From: Actinomycetota bacterium
GTDB lineage: Bacteria; Actinomycetota; Actinomycetes; Mycobacteriales; Mycobacteriaceae
Assembly (NCBI GenBank): GCA_018268465.1
Contig: JAFDWN010000033.1
Location: 1 to 64,000, forward strand
DNA length: 64,000 nt
Direction: 5' to 3'
Position 1 is the first letter of the stretch; each line of letters starts with the position of its first letter. The translations under genes and the position numbers were made by a program. Shown in pieces: positions 17,099-25,445 of this stretch. The notes below the pieces were generated by a model that worked only from the letters and a program-made list of their open reading frames with translations, made no database searches and had not been told where the DNA came from.

Positions 17099-19204
17099 TT
17101 GAACGACATCGATCGCTGGTTCGCGCGGGCGGCCCGCAGGGAGAACCGCGCGGTCTCGCTGTACACGTATCTGCTCACCGGCCGGATCTTCGCCTACTTC
17201 CGCTACCGCATGCGCTTTGCGTTGTTGCTCGACGCCACCGGCTTCGTCATTCACGTCGCCGAATTCCTGATCCTGCTGACCACCCTCGGCGGATTGGCGG
17301 CATTCACCGTCATGATCCTGCGCATCGGCAGCATGATCGTCGGCGGCGCGTGGTGGGGCCTGCTCGAGGTCATGCGCGAGCGTCTCCGGGTATACGCACA
17401 GGTCGGGAACCGCGACGCCGCTGAACGTGAGATCGGCAGCTGGCTGGTTCTCTCCGTGATCGTCGCGGCGGTGGTGGCCATCGCGGGCGCGGTCGTACTG
17501 GCCGTCATGCTGCCCACCGACCAAGATCGGGTCGGCCACCTCTACGCGTTCCTGGTCGTCGTAGAACTCGCCTTACGCCTGCCGGTGCGGGTGCTGCACT
17601 CCGGAGTCTTCGCCACGCGCCGCATCCACCGCCCCCTGTGGTCGATGTTCGCACCGACCGTCACCCAGCTGCTGGTGATCGGCGTCGGCGCGCTGGTGTA
17701 CCCGACCGCCGCGATCGTCGTCGCCATCGTCGCCGCAAACGCCATCGGCATCTGGATCACCGTGCACTACACGCTCTCGGCCTACCGGCTGTCCGGAATG
17801 TGGCCCAACTATCGGCGCCGGGGCCATTCGCTGCCGGACATGTTGCCCTCGATCCCGCTCGGGCTGGGTTTCCAGTCGGCGCTGGCGGGCTTCGGGCTGC
17901 GCCTCGACGCCGTGGCGGTGCTGGCGATCGCCGGCATCTACGGCACGAGCACCCGCGCGTTCGATCTCGCCGCCGGCTACTCGGCCTGGCGCGACATCGA
18001 CCTGGTGCTCTTCTTCTACCTGGTGCTGCCACTGTTCCGCGGGGCCTACGAATCGACGGGCGTGTTCTATTTCGACTTCGTCCGACTGCGGCGAATCCCG
18101 GCGCTGCGCGAATTCCGATTGTCGTTCTTTCACCGGCTGCTGCTGGCCACGCCGATCGTCACGCTGTACTTCTGGTCGCTGGCCGTCGTGTTGGGCATGT
18201 TCGTCCTGCCCGACATTCCCTTCACCTTCCTGGCGGCACTGCTTCCGCTGTTCCTCGTGCGCAGCTTCATCGGCGTCTACCAGTTCCGCCTGTTCGCCGA
18301 AGGGCAATTCCGCACCCTCAACGCGACGATTCTGTTGTCCGTCGCGCTATTCGGGCTCGTGTGGATCGACGTCAACCCGGCGTCGGACCTCGTGCAGATC
18401 ACCGCGGCCATGATCACCCTGCTCATCGTTCACATCAACATCCAGCACTTCCAGGACCGGACGTCGCCCACGCCCACACTGCTGACACTCGGCGACTGGA
18501 TCCGCACGCTCGACCGGGAACCGGGACCCATCCGGGCTGGCCGGTTGACGATTCCGGAGTGGATTCCGTCCCGCCAGAGAACGGCGGCGGTCCGCATGAT
18601 GTATCAGCTCGTGGACGGCACGGGCTGCCTCGCATTCCGGTCCGCGACGACGTTGCTGTACTACCAACGCGTGTCGGCCACCACCGCAGTCCCCGGCGAC
18701 GACCGGCGGCCATCGCATCTGGCGTTGCAGCAGGCCACCGGAGGTGCCGTGAACCGCGGCCAATCCTGGACGGACCCGACGGAGAACGGAAGCCAAGCCC
18801 TCGACCGCGTCCTGGCCGACAGATGGGTGGAACCGATCGAGGATGTCCTGATGCCTCCCGACGATCCCCATGAACTGCGCGCGGCCTTCCTCGACGCCGT
18901 ACCGGACGGCATCGCCTTCGACCTGGACACCCGGGCCGGAACACGCGATATGCGCAGCCTCGACCACCACCTTCTGGTGGGGCTGCTTCCGGCGGCGATG
19001 AAGAGCCTGGACAACGGTGCACTGGTGATACCGGTGTCGGGGCGGTGGCTGTCCCCCGTCTTCTACCGGGGCAGGCTGCGTTTACTCTTCCTGCTGCCCG
19101 CCGACACCCCACCCGCCATATTCCGGCACTGGATGCAGATCATGAAAGCCTGGCACGTCGGCAGCCGCGCCAGCGAAGGTGTGAGCCGTGCTGCCGTCGG
19201 ATGA
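17099..19204 (+). CDS. Polytopic membrane protein with soluble C-terminal domain, partner of RT-like gene
   Basis: A 701-residue protein not assigned to a known family. Residues ~40-450 contain about ten to twelve hydrophobic helices, with arginine-rich loops (for example 331-346) and an overall look like MOP-type flippases (MATE or polysaccharide exporters). Residues ~451-701 are soluble and contain MMYQLVDGTGCLAFRSATTL and DHHLLVGLLPAAMKSLDNGA, which match nothing I recognise. No sugar-polymer genes lie nearby, so a surface-polysaccharide role is not supported. Start is the TTG at 17099; the ribosome site is poor (GGGGATCC). Its 3' end overlaps the RT gene by 17 bases, so the two are made together and probably form one membrane-based complex or pathway. 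Confidence 0.75.
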   Translation: MNDIDRWFARAARRENRAVSLYTYLLTGRIFAYFRYRMRFALLLDATGFVIHVAEFLILLTTLGGLAAFTVMILRIGSMIVGGAWWGLLEVMRERLRVYAQVGNRDAAEREIGSWLVLSVIVAAVVAIAGAVVLAVMLPTDQDRVGHLYAFLVVVELALRLPVRVLHSGVFATRRIHRPLWSMFAPTVTQLLVIGVGALVYPTAAIVVAIVAANAIGIWITVHYTLSAYRLSGMWPNYRRRGHSLPDMLPSIPLGLGFQSALAGFGLRLDAVAVLAIAGIYGTSTRAFDLAAGYSAWRDIDLVLFFYLVLPLFRGAYESTGVFYFDFVRLRRIPALREFRLSFFHRLLLATPIVTLYFWSLAVVLGMFVLPDIPFTFLAALLPLFLVRSFIGVYQFRLFAEGQFRTLNATILLSVALFGLVWIDVNPASDLVQITAAMITLLIVHINIQHFQDRTSPTPTLLTLGDWIRTLDREPGPIRAGRLTIPEWIPSRQRTAAVRMMYQLVDGTGCLAFRSATTLLYYQRVSATTAVPGDDRRPSHLALQQATGGAVNRGQSWTDPTENGSQALDRVLADRWVEPIEDVLMPPDDPHELRAAFLDAVPDGIAFDLDTRAGTRDMRSLDHHLLVGLLPAAMKSLDNGALVIPVSGRWLSPVFYRGRLRLLFLLPADTPPAIFRHWMQIMKAWHVGSRASEGVSRAAVG

Positions 19205-20528
19205 CCCGGTCAACATCGAGGAACGCCTGAGCGACCCGAAGACCTACGAAGACACCATTCTTCGGATCTATCTCAAACGCAGTCAGCGCGGACTCGCCTT
19301 CGGCGAGGCCGCCGCCGGTGTCACCAACTTCAGCGCCGGCGCCGACCGTCGCGGTCTCGCCGTTGCGATCGCCCGCAGTATCGCCGACGGTGCGTACCGC
19401 CCGCGGCCGGTGGACCTGTGGTTCCTGGAAGCCAGCGGCAAACGCCGCACCGCCCACATGCCGGATTTTGTCGACCATGTCGTCGGTTCGGCGCTGTTCA
19501 GGCTGCTTTCGCACAATGCGCGCTGCCATGGCCTGCCCGGTGTCTATTCGTATCAGCGCGGCGTGACCAACCTGACCGCCATGCGGACGTTCGCCGGCTT
19601 CATCCGCGGGCACCGCCACCGCGTCGGACCCGCCGGGCCACCTCTGTACGTGTTGCAGTCGGATTTCGAGCAGTACGGCGACAATCTGCCACTCGGGCCC
19701 GACGCGGCATTGTGGCCCATCCTGCGAGAAGTGGCATCGCTCGGTGGTCGCGACGGCAAGATCGGCTACCACACATGGGATCTCATCACGTCGCTGGTGC
19801 GTCCGGCCGTTCGCGACGCCGACAGCGCGCAGTTCACCCGGCTCCACGGCATCGCGATGGGCACCCCGCTGGTTCCGCTGATCAGCAATCTGGCGGTACT
19901 CCCGATGGACAAGGCGATCACCTCGATCGACGGCATCTTCTACGCGCGCTACAACGACGACTTCATCCTCGCCCACTCCGACCTCGAAGCACTCCACGAG
20001 GCGGATGCGCGTATCGACTCACTCGTCGGGCCGCTCGGCGTCAAGCGCAAGCTCGCGAAGGAGCTTCGCACCGCGCTGAGCACCAATGGCCTTCCCTCCC
20101 AACATGATCCGCTCTATCGAGGGCGCGACCGCATCGACTGCCTTGGCCTGTCGGTCACCAGCACCGGTACCGTGGCGCCCGGTCCGCATCGGTTGCGCCG
20201 CTTTGTGGGACGCATTGCGACGCGGATCGATGCCGCCACGCCCGCGCTGGCCGGACTGCCGCAGATCGAGCGAGCTCGACACCTGGTGGCTGCCACCAAC
20301 GTGATGCTCGACGCCTCGAGTCCGTTCGCGGTGGCGGGACTGTCCGCGGTCCTGGAGGCGACAACGGACCGAGGGGCGCTCAAGGATCTGGACTACCGCA
20401 TCGGCCGCAAGATCGTCCAGGCCGCCACCGGAACGGCGGGGGTACGGGGCTTCCGACGGCTCCCCCCGGCGAAGCTGCGGCGCGAGTTGGGTTTGGTTTC
20501 GCTGGTTGCCCTGCGGAACTTGCGATAG
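19188..20528 (+). CDS. Reverse transcriptase-like protein (RVT_1 domain), unassigned group
   Basis: A 446-residue protein with the ordered RT motifs: RT1-2 region GAYRPRPVDLWFLEASGKRR and MPDFVDHVVGSALF (68-104), motif A PLYVLQSDFEQYGDNLP with catalytic Asp159, RT4 GIAMGTPLVPLISNL (221-235), motif C YARYNDDFILAHSD with Asp257-Asp258, and a later DCLGLSV block typical of RT7. The catalytic triad Asp159/Asp257/Asp258 is therefore intact. The residue five after Asp159, usually Phe or Tyr (steric gate that excludes ribonucleotides), is Gly164. Residues ~320-446 are a helical thumb-like C-terminus with no recognised extra domain. GTG start; it overlaps the membrane-protein gene by 17 bases. It is not a group II intron RT (no maturase or HNH), and diversity-generating features are absent. 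It may be a domesticated or defence-type RT. Confidence 0.8.
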   Translation: MLPSDDPVNIEERLSDPKTYEDTILRIYLKRSQRGLAFGEAAAGVTNFSAGADRRGLAVAIARSIADGAYRPRPVDLWFLEASGKRRTAHMPDFVDHVVGSALFRLLSHNARCHGLPGVYSYQRGVTNLTAMRTFAGFIRGHRHRVGPAGPPLYVLQSDFEQYGDNLPLGPDAALWPILREVASLGGRDGKIGYHTWDLITSLVRPAVRDADSAQFTRLHGIAMGTPLVPLISNLAVLPMDKAITSIDGIFYARYNDDFILAHSDLEALHEADARIDSLVGPLGVKRKLAKELRTALSTNGLPSQHDPLYRGRDRIDCLGLSVTSTGTVAPGPHRLRRFVGRIATRIDAATPALAGLPQIERARHLVAATNVMLDASSPFAVAGLSAVLEATTDRGALKDLDYRIGRKIVQAATGTAGVRGFRRLPPAKLRRELGLVSLVALRNLR

Positions 20529-20823
20529 CCGGGGAAGCCCGGCTAATGTCTGCCCAGGCGCGGACCCCGTTTTCATGCGGTCACTGCGAAGGGCCACAGA
20601 GGTTGCGGCTTTCGGCCTTTCAATTTTTTGCTTTTGTCCCGCGCCGCCCTGCCCGCAATGCGGCAGGCACATTCGACTGTAAACCAACAGATTTCACTTT
20701 CGATCCCAGCCGACGTGGCACGTGTGGACCGGGCTTGACCGCTGCCGGGCATGGCCCGACACCTGCATCTGCAGGGTTTCACCCGGCGGCCCGATCGGCA
20801 ACAGGTTTGTTGGCGGGGCCGAA
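20529..20823. other. Gene-free 295-bp region 3' of the RT gene; candidate non-coding RNA or terminator
   Basis: No convincing gene is seen. The stretch 20614-20640 contains an unusually AT/T-rich run (CAATTTTTTGCTTTTGTCC) within GC-rich DNA, followed at about 20650-20667 by CTGCC...GGCAG, a 5-bp stem with a short loop. The drop in GC content and the position directly after an RT gene make a non-coding RNA possible, since several bacterial RTs use one encoded next door, but a simple transcription end is as likely. Confidence 0.35.
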
Positions 20824-21141
20824 CTAGCCGAGGTCTTTCGTCGCGCTCACCCACGCGCTCAGCAGTTGCGGACAATACGTCCCCATCGAGTATCCGATGA
20901 CGCGCCCTGCGGACATCTCATCCCAGCCCTCGTCCATGACGGTGGTCACGACCTGCGCCAGGCCGTCGGTGTTGGGATTCGTCGCGAAGACGTCACACAC
21001 CATGGACTGGCCGTACTCGTCGCCCCAGGCGACCTCATCGGACGTCACCTCGTACGGGCTCGCCGAGGCGTCCGGGGCGGCCAACACAACGAGACCGGCG
21101 CCGCAGACGGTGGCAAGGACGGCGCACACTGCACTTCTCAT
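20824..21141 (-). CDS. Small secreted protein, DUF732-like
   Basis: A 105-residue protein with an N-terminal signal peptide (MRSAVCAVLATVCGAGLVV, cleavage likely after ASA, about residue 28) and a short mature part with two cysteines (SMVCDVF and GTYCPQL) that could form a disulfide. The size, the signal and the small Cys-containing helical mature domain resemble mycobacterial DUF732 proteins, whose function is unknown. GGGGGAG lies just upstream of the ATG at 21141, so I prefer it to the in-frame start at 21165. Confidence 0.75.
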   Translation of the reverse strand: MRSAVCAVLATVCGAGLVVLAAPDASASPYEVTSDEVAWGDEYGQSMVCDVFATNPNTDGLAQVVTTVMDEGWDEMSAGRVIGYSMGTYCPQLLSAWVSATKDLG

Positions 21142-21377
21142 GAAGCTCTCCCCCGGGTTGTTCATGGCCGATGTCGTCGCGGACCCTGGCGAACTGGCCC
21201 CCGGCTGGTGAGGATCCTAGATCGTGGAGACGGTTCCGCGAATCCGATTTTCGCAGCGAAGCGCATCGGCGGCGCGAGTATCGCGCTACTTGATCTGCCG
21301 GGATGCGGCGGCATGCTGGTGGCCGTCCATCGGGAGTGGATTGCGACCGAGCCGCACGAACCGACGCGACGTGCGGG

Positions 21378-21992
21378 TCACCGGACGAGGCGGTAGCGCA
21401 GGTGCGCCACACCCGGGGCTTCCAGCACCCGGACGAGCGTGAGCTTGGGATTGCCCGCTTCGAACCCGTCGAACAGGCGCTCACCCGAACCGAGTATCAC
21501 CGGGCTGATCTGAAGATCGATCTCGTCGACCACTCCTGCTGCGATGGCTTGCCGGGCGCACGATGCTCCGCCGGCGATCGAGATGTCGCCGCCGCCGGCG
21601 GCCGCCAGCGCCTGGGCGTACGCCGACTCGATCCCGTCGGTGACGAAATGAAACGTCGTCCCGCCCCCCATCTCGATCGACGGGTGCGGGTAGTGAGTCA
21701 GCACAAACACCGGACAGTGGTACGGCGGGACCTCGCCCCACCAGCCGTTCCACTCCGAGTCGCCCCATTCGCCACGAATTGGGCCGAACATGTTGCGGCC
21801 CATGATCGTCGCCCCCATGCCGTCCATCATGTCGGCGACCACCTGCCGGTTGACGGGATGATCCAGGCCGGGGCCGATATGCCAGTCATGCAACGCCCTG
21901 CCGCCGACGCCGAGCGGATGCTCCGCGGACTGGCCGGGTCCGGCAACATAGCCGTCGGCGGAGATCGACATCGACAGATTGGTTCTGGTCAC
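21378..21992 (-). CDS. Dihydrofolate reductase / RibD-like family protein
   Basis: A 204-residue reductase of the RibD_C/DHFR-like family. It starts TNLSMSISADGYVAGPGQS, has ATIMGRNMFGPIRGEWG, FVLTHYPHPSIEMGGGTTF, ISIAGGASCARQAIAAGVVD and SPVILGSGERLFDG. It is the longest-motif match of the three RibD-like genes in the window. GTG start with GGAGG about 9 bases upstream. The substrate is unknown. Confidence 0.85.
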   Translation of the reverse strand: MTRTNLSMSISADGYVAGPGQSAEHPLGVGGRALHDWHIGPGLDHPVNRQVVADMMDGMGATIMGRNMFGPIRGEWGDSEWNGWWGEVPPYHCPVFVLTHYPHPSIEMGGGTTFHFVTDGIESAYAQALAAAGGGDISIAGGASCARQAIAAGVVDEIDLQISPVILGSGERLFDGFEAGNPKLTLVRVLEAPGVAHLRYRLVR

Positions 21993-22196
21993 ATAGCCTC
22001 CATCCGGCTGTGGTCTCGATTGTATGTAGGAAGACTGTGGTGGCCCGCGAATCTCATCGCGCGTTCATCGCTGATCACGCGCGGCCTCGCCGCTCGCCGT
22101 TGCGATCTCGACGACCCTGAGCCGGTGATGTCGCCGGGGCCGGCGGATGTGCGCCCACCGGCACGGGCCCGCTGGTGCGGCTGTAGCGTGGCGAAC

Positions 22197-22820
22197 GTGA
22201 ACTCGCCTCGCCTGTCCTCGTCAGTCGCGCTCGTAGCCGGTGCCGCGTCCCTCGTCCTGGCACTCGCCGCGTGCGGCTCGGATACGTCGACGTCGTCGGC
22301 AAGCACGCCGTCCGTCGCCGAGGTGGTCACGTCCTCCGTCACCGAGCCGGCAACCGACGCCAGCTCATGCCCTACCGCGGCGCCGGAGGCCGCCGGTCCG
22401 CCCGAGTGGACGCAGCCCGGCGCCACGGGCAGCGTGGCGGTCACCGGATCGACCGACACGGCCGCCCCGGTCGTCACCGTGACGGCGCCGTTCAGCGTGA
22501 CGGAAACCCAGGTGCAGACACTGCAAGCCGGTGACGGGCCGGTCGTGGCCGACACCGCCACGGTCTCGGTCTGCTACATGGGCGTCAACGGACGTGACGG
22601 GTCGGTGTTCGACAGCAGCTACGAACGGGGCGCGCCGGTCGAGTTCCCGCTCGACGGTGTGGTTCCCGGCTTCCAGAAGGCCATCGCAGGGCAGAAGGTG
22701 GGGTCCACCGTCGCCGTCGCGATGACCTCGGCCGACGGCTACCCCAACGGCCAGCCCGCAGCCGGCATCCAGCCGGGCGATTCGCTCATCTTCGCGATCA
22801 AGATCCTCGACGCGAGCTGA
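22197..22820 (+). CDS. FKBP-type peptidyl-prolyl isomerase lipoprotein
   Basis: A 207-residue exported protein. The signal peptide ends in a lipobox (LALAACGS, lipid-modified Cys), then a Ser/Thr/Ala-rich linker, then an FKBP domain with the hallmarks VSVCYMGVNGRDGSVFDSSY, VEFPLDGVVPGFQKAIAGQK and QPGDSLIFAIKIL. It is expected to speed proline isomerisation of exported proteins at the outer face of the cytoplasmic membrane. Two GTG starts (22188 and 22197) fit; I chose the one leading straight into the signal peptide. Confidence 0.85.
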   Translation: MNSPRLSSSVALVAGAASLVLALAACGSDTSTSSASTPSVAEVVTSSVTEPATDASSCPTAAPEAAGPPEWTQPGATGSVAVTGSTDTAAPVVTVTAPFSVTETQVQTLQAGDGPVVADTATVSVCYMGVNGRDGSVFDSSYERGAPVEFPLDGVVPGFQKAIAGQKVGSTVAVAMTSADGYPNGQPAAGIQPGDSLIFAIKILDAS

Positions 22821-22845
22821 GCCGCGCCCCGCAACGGTCGCATCC

Positions 22846-24225
22846 TCACGCGGAGTCCATCAGGGCGGACACCGCGGCGGCCAACTCGCCTGCCGGATCA
22901 TCGATCCCGACGTGGCGTCGGTCGGCAACCACCGTGCGCCCGTCGACGACCACGTCGGTGACGTCGGCGGCGCTCGCGGCGAATACGGCCGTTTCCACGG
23001 CCGCGCCCCCGCCCGCGGTGCGGATCGAACCCAGGTCCACCGCGACGAGGTCGGCGCGCGCCCCCACCGTCAGGGTGCCGGCGTCCGCCCAGCCGAGCGC
23101 CTGCTGTCCGTCGGCGGTGGCCGCCCCGAGCAGTCTTTCCGCCGTGATCACGCCGCGCTCGCGACGCGCAAGACGCTCGTCGAGTTCGGTGGCCCGGGCT
23201 TCCTCGAAGAGGTCGATCACCGCATGCGAATCCGACCCGAGACTGAACAGTCCGCGACCCGCGAGCAGCACCGCCGCAGGGCCGATGCCGTCACCGAGAT
23301 CGCGTTCGGTGGTGGGACAGAAACACACCCCGGTCGCGGTGCGGTCGAGGTCGGACAGATCGTCATCGGTGAGGTGGGTGGCGTGTACCGCGGTGGTGCG
23401 GGCTCCCAGCACCCCGGCATCCCGCATCAGCGCCGTCGGGGTGCAGCCGTGTACGGCCAGGCATTGATCGATCTCCCCCGTCTGTTCGGACGAGTGGATG
23501 TGCAGTGGCGCCGCGTGGGACTCGGCCCAGTCCACGACCGGGGGCATGTGCTCCAGCGGTACGCCCCGGACGGAGTGCAGTGCGGCGCCGACGAGGACGT
23601 CCGGCCCGCCCCGTGCGGCCGCCTCAGCGTGCAGGGCCTCCACCCGTTCGGCCCATCGCTCGCCGCTGCCGTCGCCGAACCGCTGCTGCGGGCCCGGCGC
23701 CAACGGTGCACCGTCGACACCGGAGCTCAGATAGCAGGTGTCCAGCAGGGTCAACCGCACGCCGGCGTCGGCGGCCGCGCCCATCAATGCCTGGCCCATC
23801 GCGTTGGGGTCCGCGTACGGTAGACCGTCGGCACCGTGATGCAGATAGTGGAACTCGCCCACCGAAGTGATTCCGGCCAAAGCCATTTCGGCGTAGACAC
23901 CGCGGGCAAGGCGTAGGTAGCTGTCGGGGTCGAGACGATCCGCCGCTTGGTACATCAGCTCCCGCCACGTCCAGAACGAACCACTCCCCCGCTGGGTCCG
24001 CGAGCGTAAGGCGCGGTGAAACGCATGCGAATGGGCGTTCGCCAACCCGGGCACCACCAGGCCTGCCAGCCGGTGCGACGACGGCAGCGCGGCGGTGTCG
24101 GCGGCGATCTTGCTGATCCGTCCATCGGACACGGTGATCAGAACCCGGTCCGCCACGCTCGCGCCGCCCAACCAGGCATGCTCGCACCACCAGGTGGTCA
24201 CGTCGTCGGCATTCGTGGTGCTCAC
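22846..24225 (-). CDS. hutF: Formimidoylglutamate deiminase
   Basis: A 459-residue amidohydrolase that converts N-formimidoyl-L-glutamate to N-formyl-L-glutamate and ammonia in the five-step histidine pathway. The metal site HSHAFHRAL carries two of the zinc-binding histidines (about 65 and 67), and later ones lie in PLHIHSSEQTGEIDQC and AVHATHLTDDDL, with the catalytic aspartate in SLGSDSHAV. The GTG at 24225 overlaps the stop of the upstream gene (GTGA), which fixes the start better than the longer frame beginning at 24234. It is the last gene of the hut operon. Confidence 0.9.
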   Translation of the reverse strand: MSTTNADDVTTWWCEHAWLGGASVADRVLITVSDGRISKIAADTAALPSSHRLAGLVVPGLANAHSHAFHRALRSRTQRGSGSFWTWRELMYQAADRLDPDSYLRLARGVYAEMALAGITSVGEFHYLHHGADGLPYADPNAMGQALMGAAADAGVRLTLLDTCYLSSGVDGAPLAPGPQQRFGDGSGERWAERVEALHAEAAARGGPDVLVGAALHSVRGVPLEHMPPVVDWAESHAAPLHIHSSEQTGEIDQCLAVHGCTPTALMRDAGVLGARTTAVHATHLTDDDLSDLDRTATGVCFCPTTERDLGDGIGPAAVLLAGRGLFSLGSDSHAVIDLFEEARATELDERLARRERGVITAERLLGAATADGQQALGWADAGTLTVGARADLVAVDLGSIRTAGGGAAVETAVFAASAADVTDVVVDGRTVVADRRHVGIDDPAGELAAAVSALMDSA

Positions 24226-25445
24226 CTGATCCACTCCGCCATGACGTCGGCGAGTGCCTCTGCGCCCAGGTTGCAGTCGTCGGCCGTGGCGAACTCCTCC
24301 GGTGAGTGCGACACACCGGTCGGGTTGCGTACGAACAGCATCGCCGCCGGCACCTTCGCCGACAGGATGCCCGCGTCGTGTCCGGCCTGGGTGGGCAGGA
24401 CCGGGATGTCGCCGAGACGCGCCAGCGCCCGCTGCAGGCGGGCGCGCGGGCCGTCGGGGAATTCGACGATGGGGGTGATGGATTCGGCGACGACCTGCAG
24501 TCCGATGCCGTCGTGGGCCGCATGGCCGCGGGCATCGGCGCTGATCTCGTCGACAAGGGCGGTCAGGGTGGCCTCATCGGCGGCGCGGGCGTCCAACCAC
24601 GCCCGGATCCGCGACGGAATCGCGTTGGCGCCGTTGGGCGAGACGAGAACCTTGCCGAACGTGGCGACCGCCTCGTGCCGGGTCGCCGCCGCCCGCGCCG
24701 AGTGCACCGACGACGCGAAGGCCAGCATCGGATCGTGGCGGTCGGCCAAACGCGTTGTGCCGGCGTGGTTGGCCGCACCGTCGAAGGTGAACTCCCACCG
24801 TCCGTGCGGCCAGATCGCCGACGCGACCGCAATAGGGCGGTCGACGAGATCGAGCGCACGGCCCTGCTCGACGTGGAGTTCGACGTAGACCCCGACGCGG
24901 TCGGTCAGGCTGTCGTCGGCGCCGAGGAGGTCGGGGTCGCGCCCCGAGCGGGTCATCGCCTCGGCGAGCGTGATGCCGTCGATGTCGCGCAAGCCGCGGG
25001 CCCGGTCGGCGGCCAGTGCGCCCGTGGCGAGCTGCGAACCCACGCAGGCGACGCCGAACCGCGCGCCCTCCTCGTCGGAGAACGCCGACACGGCCACCGG
25101 GACCGTCGGAACCACGCCCCGCGCCCGCACGATGTCGATCGCGGCGAACGCGGAGACGACGCCGAGCGGCCCGTCGAACGCCCCGCCGTCGGGCACCGAA
25201 TCCAGATGGGAGCCGGTGACGAACGCGTTTGTCGGGTCGCCGGACCATCCCGGTGGCATCCACCATGCCCACAGGTTGCCGTTGCGGTCCTCCTCGACGT
25301 CCATTCCCCGCTCTGCGGCGCAGCCGCGGAACCATTCGCGCAGAGTCAGATCCGCATCCGACCAGGCGAATCGGCGATAACCCCTGGTGTTCTCGTCCTG
25401 CCCGACATCCAGGATGGCCGCCCACAGGGCATCGAAACTGGTCAT
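24222..25445 (-). CDS. M20-family amidohydrolase (allantoate/N-carbamoyl amino acid hydrolase-like)
   Basis: A 407-residue zinc peptidase-fold amidase. [21 protein letters not shown] supplies a His and an Asp ligand, [10 protein letters not shown] the Glu-Glu pair, and VELHVEQG and [10 protein letters not shown] the remaining site. In this gene order, between hutU and hutF, it probably does the last step, splitting N-formylglutamate to glutamate, in place of HutG. The same order (hutU, this family, hutF) recurs in other actinobacteria. Substrate assignment is inference from position. ATG start at 25445 overlaps the hutU stop (ATGA); the reading frame is open far upstream but that part is not coding. 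Confidence 0.85.
   Translation of the reverse strand: MTSFDALWAAILDVGQDENTRGYRRFAWSDADLTLREWFRGCAAERGMDVEEDRNGNLWAWWMPPGWSGDPTNAFVTGSHLDSVPDGGAFDGPLGVVSAFAAIDIVRARGVVPTVPVAVSAFSDEEGARFGVACVGSQLATGALAADRARGLRDIDGITLAEAMTRSGRDPDLLGADDSLTDRVGVYVELHVEQGRALDLVDRPIAVASAIWPHGRWEFTFDGAANHAGTTRLADRHDPMLAFASSVHSARAAATRHEAVATFGKVLVSPNGANAIPSRIRAWLDARAADEATLTALVDEISADARGHAAHDGIGLQVVAESITPIVEFPDGPRARLQRALARLGDIPVLPTQAGHDAGILSAKVPAAMLFVRNPTGVSHSPEEFATADDCNLGAEALADVMAEWIR

Noticed and set aside
17099..19204. Membrane protein as part of a polysaccharide export cluster
   Set aside because: It looks like a MOP-type flippase, but no glycosyltransferase, polymerase or sugar-nucleotide genes are present in the neighbourhood.
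19188..20528. RT as a diversity-generating retroelement or retron
   Set aside because: The region around motif 4 reads GIAMGTPLVPL rather than the DGR SQ form, no template/variable repeat pair was seen, and there is no retron msr/msd-like stem directly upstream.
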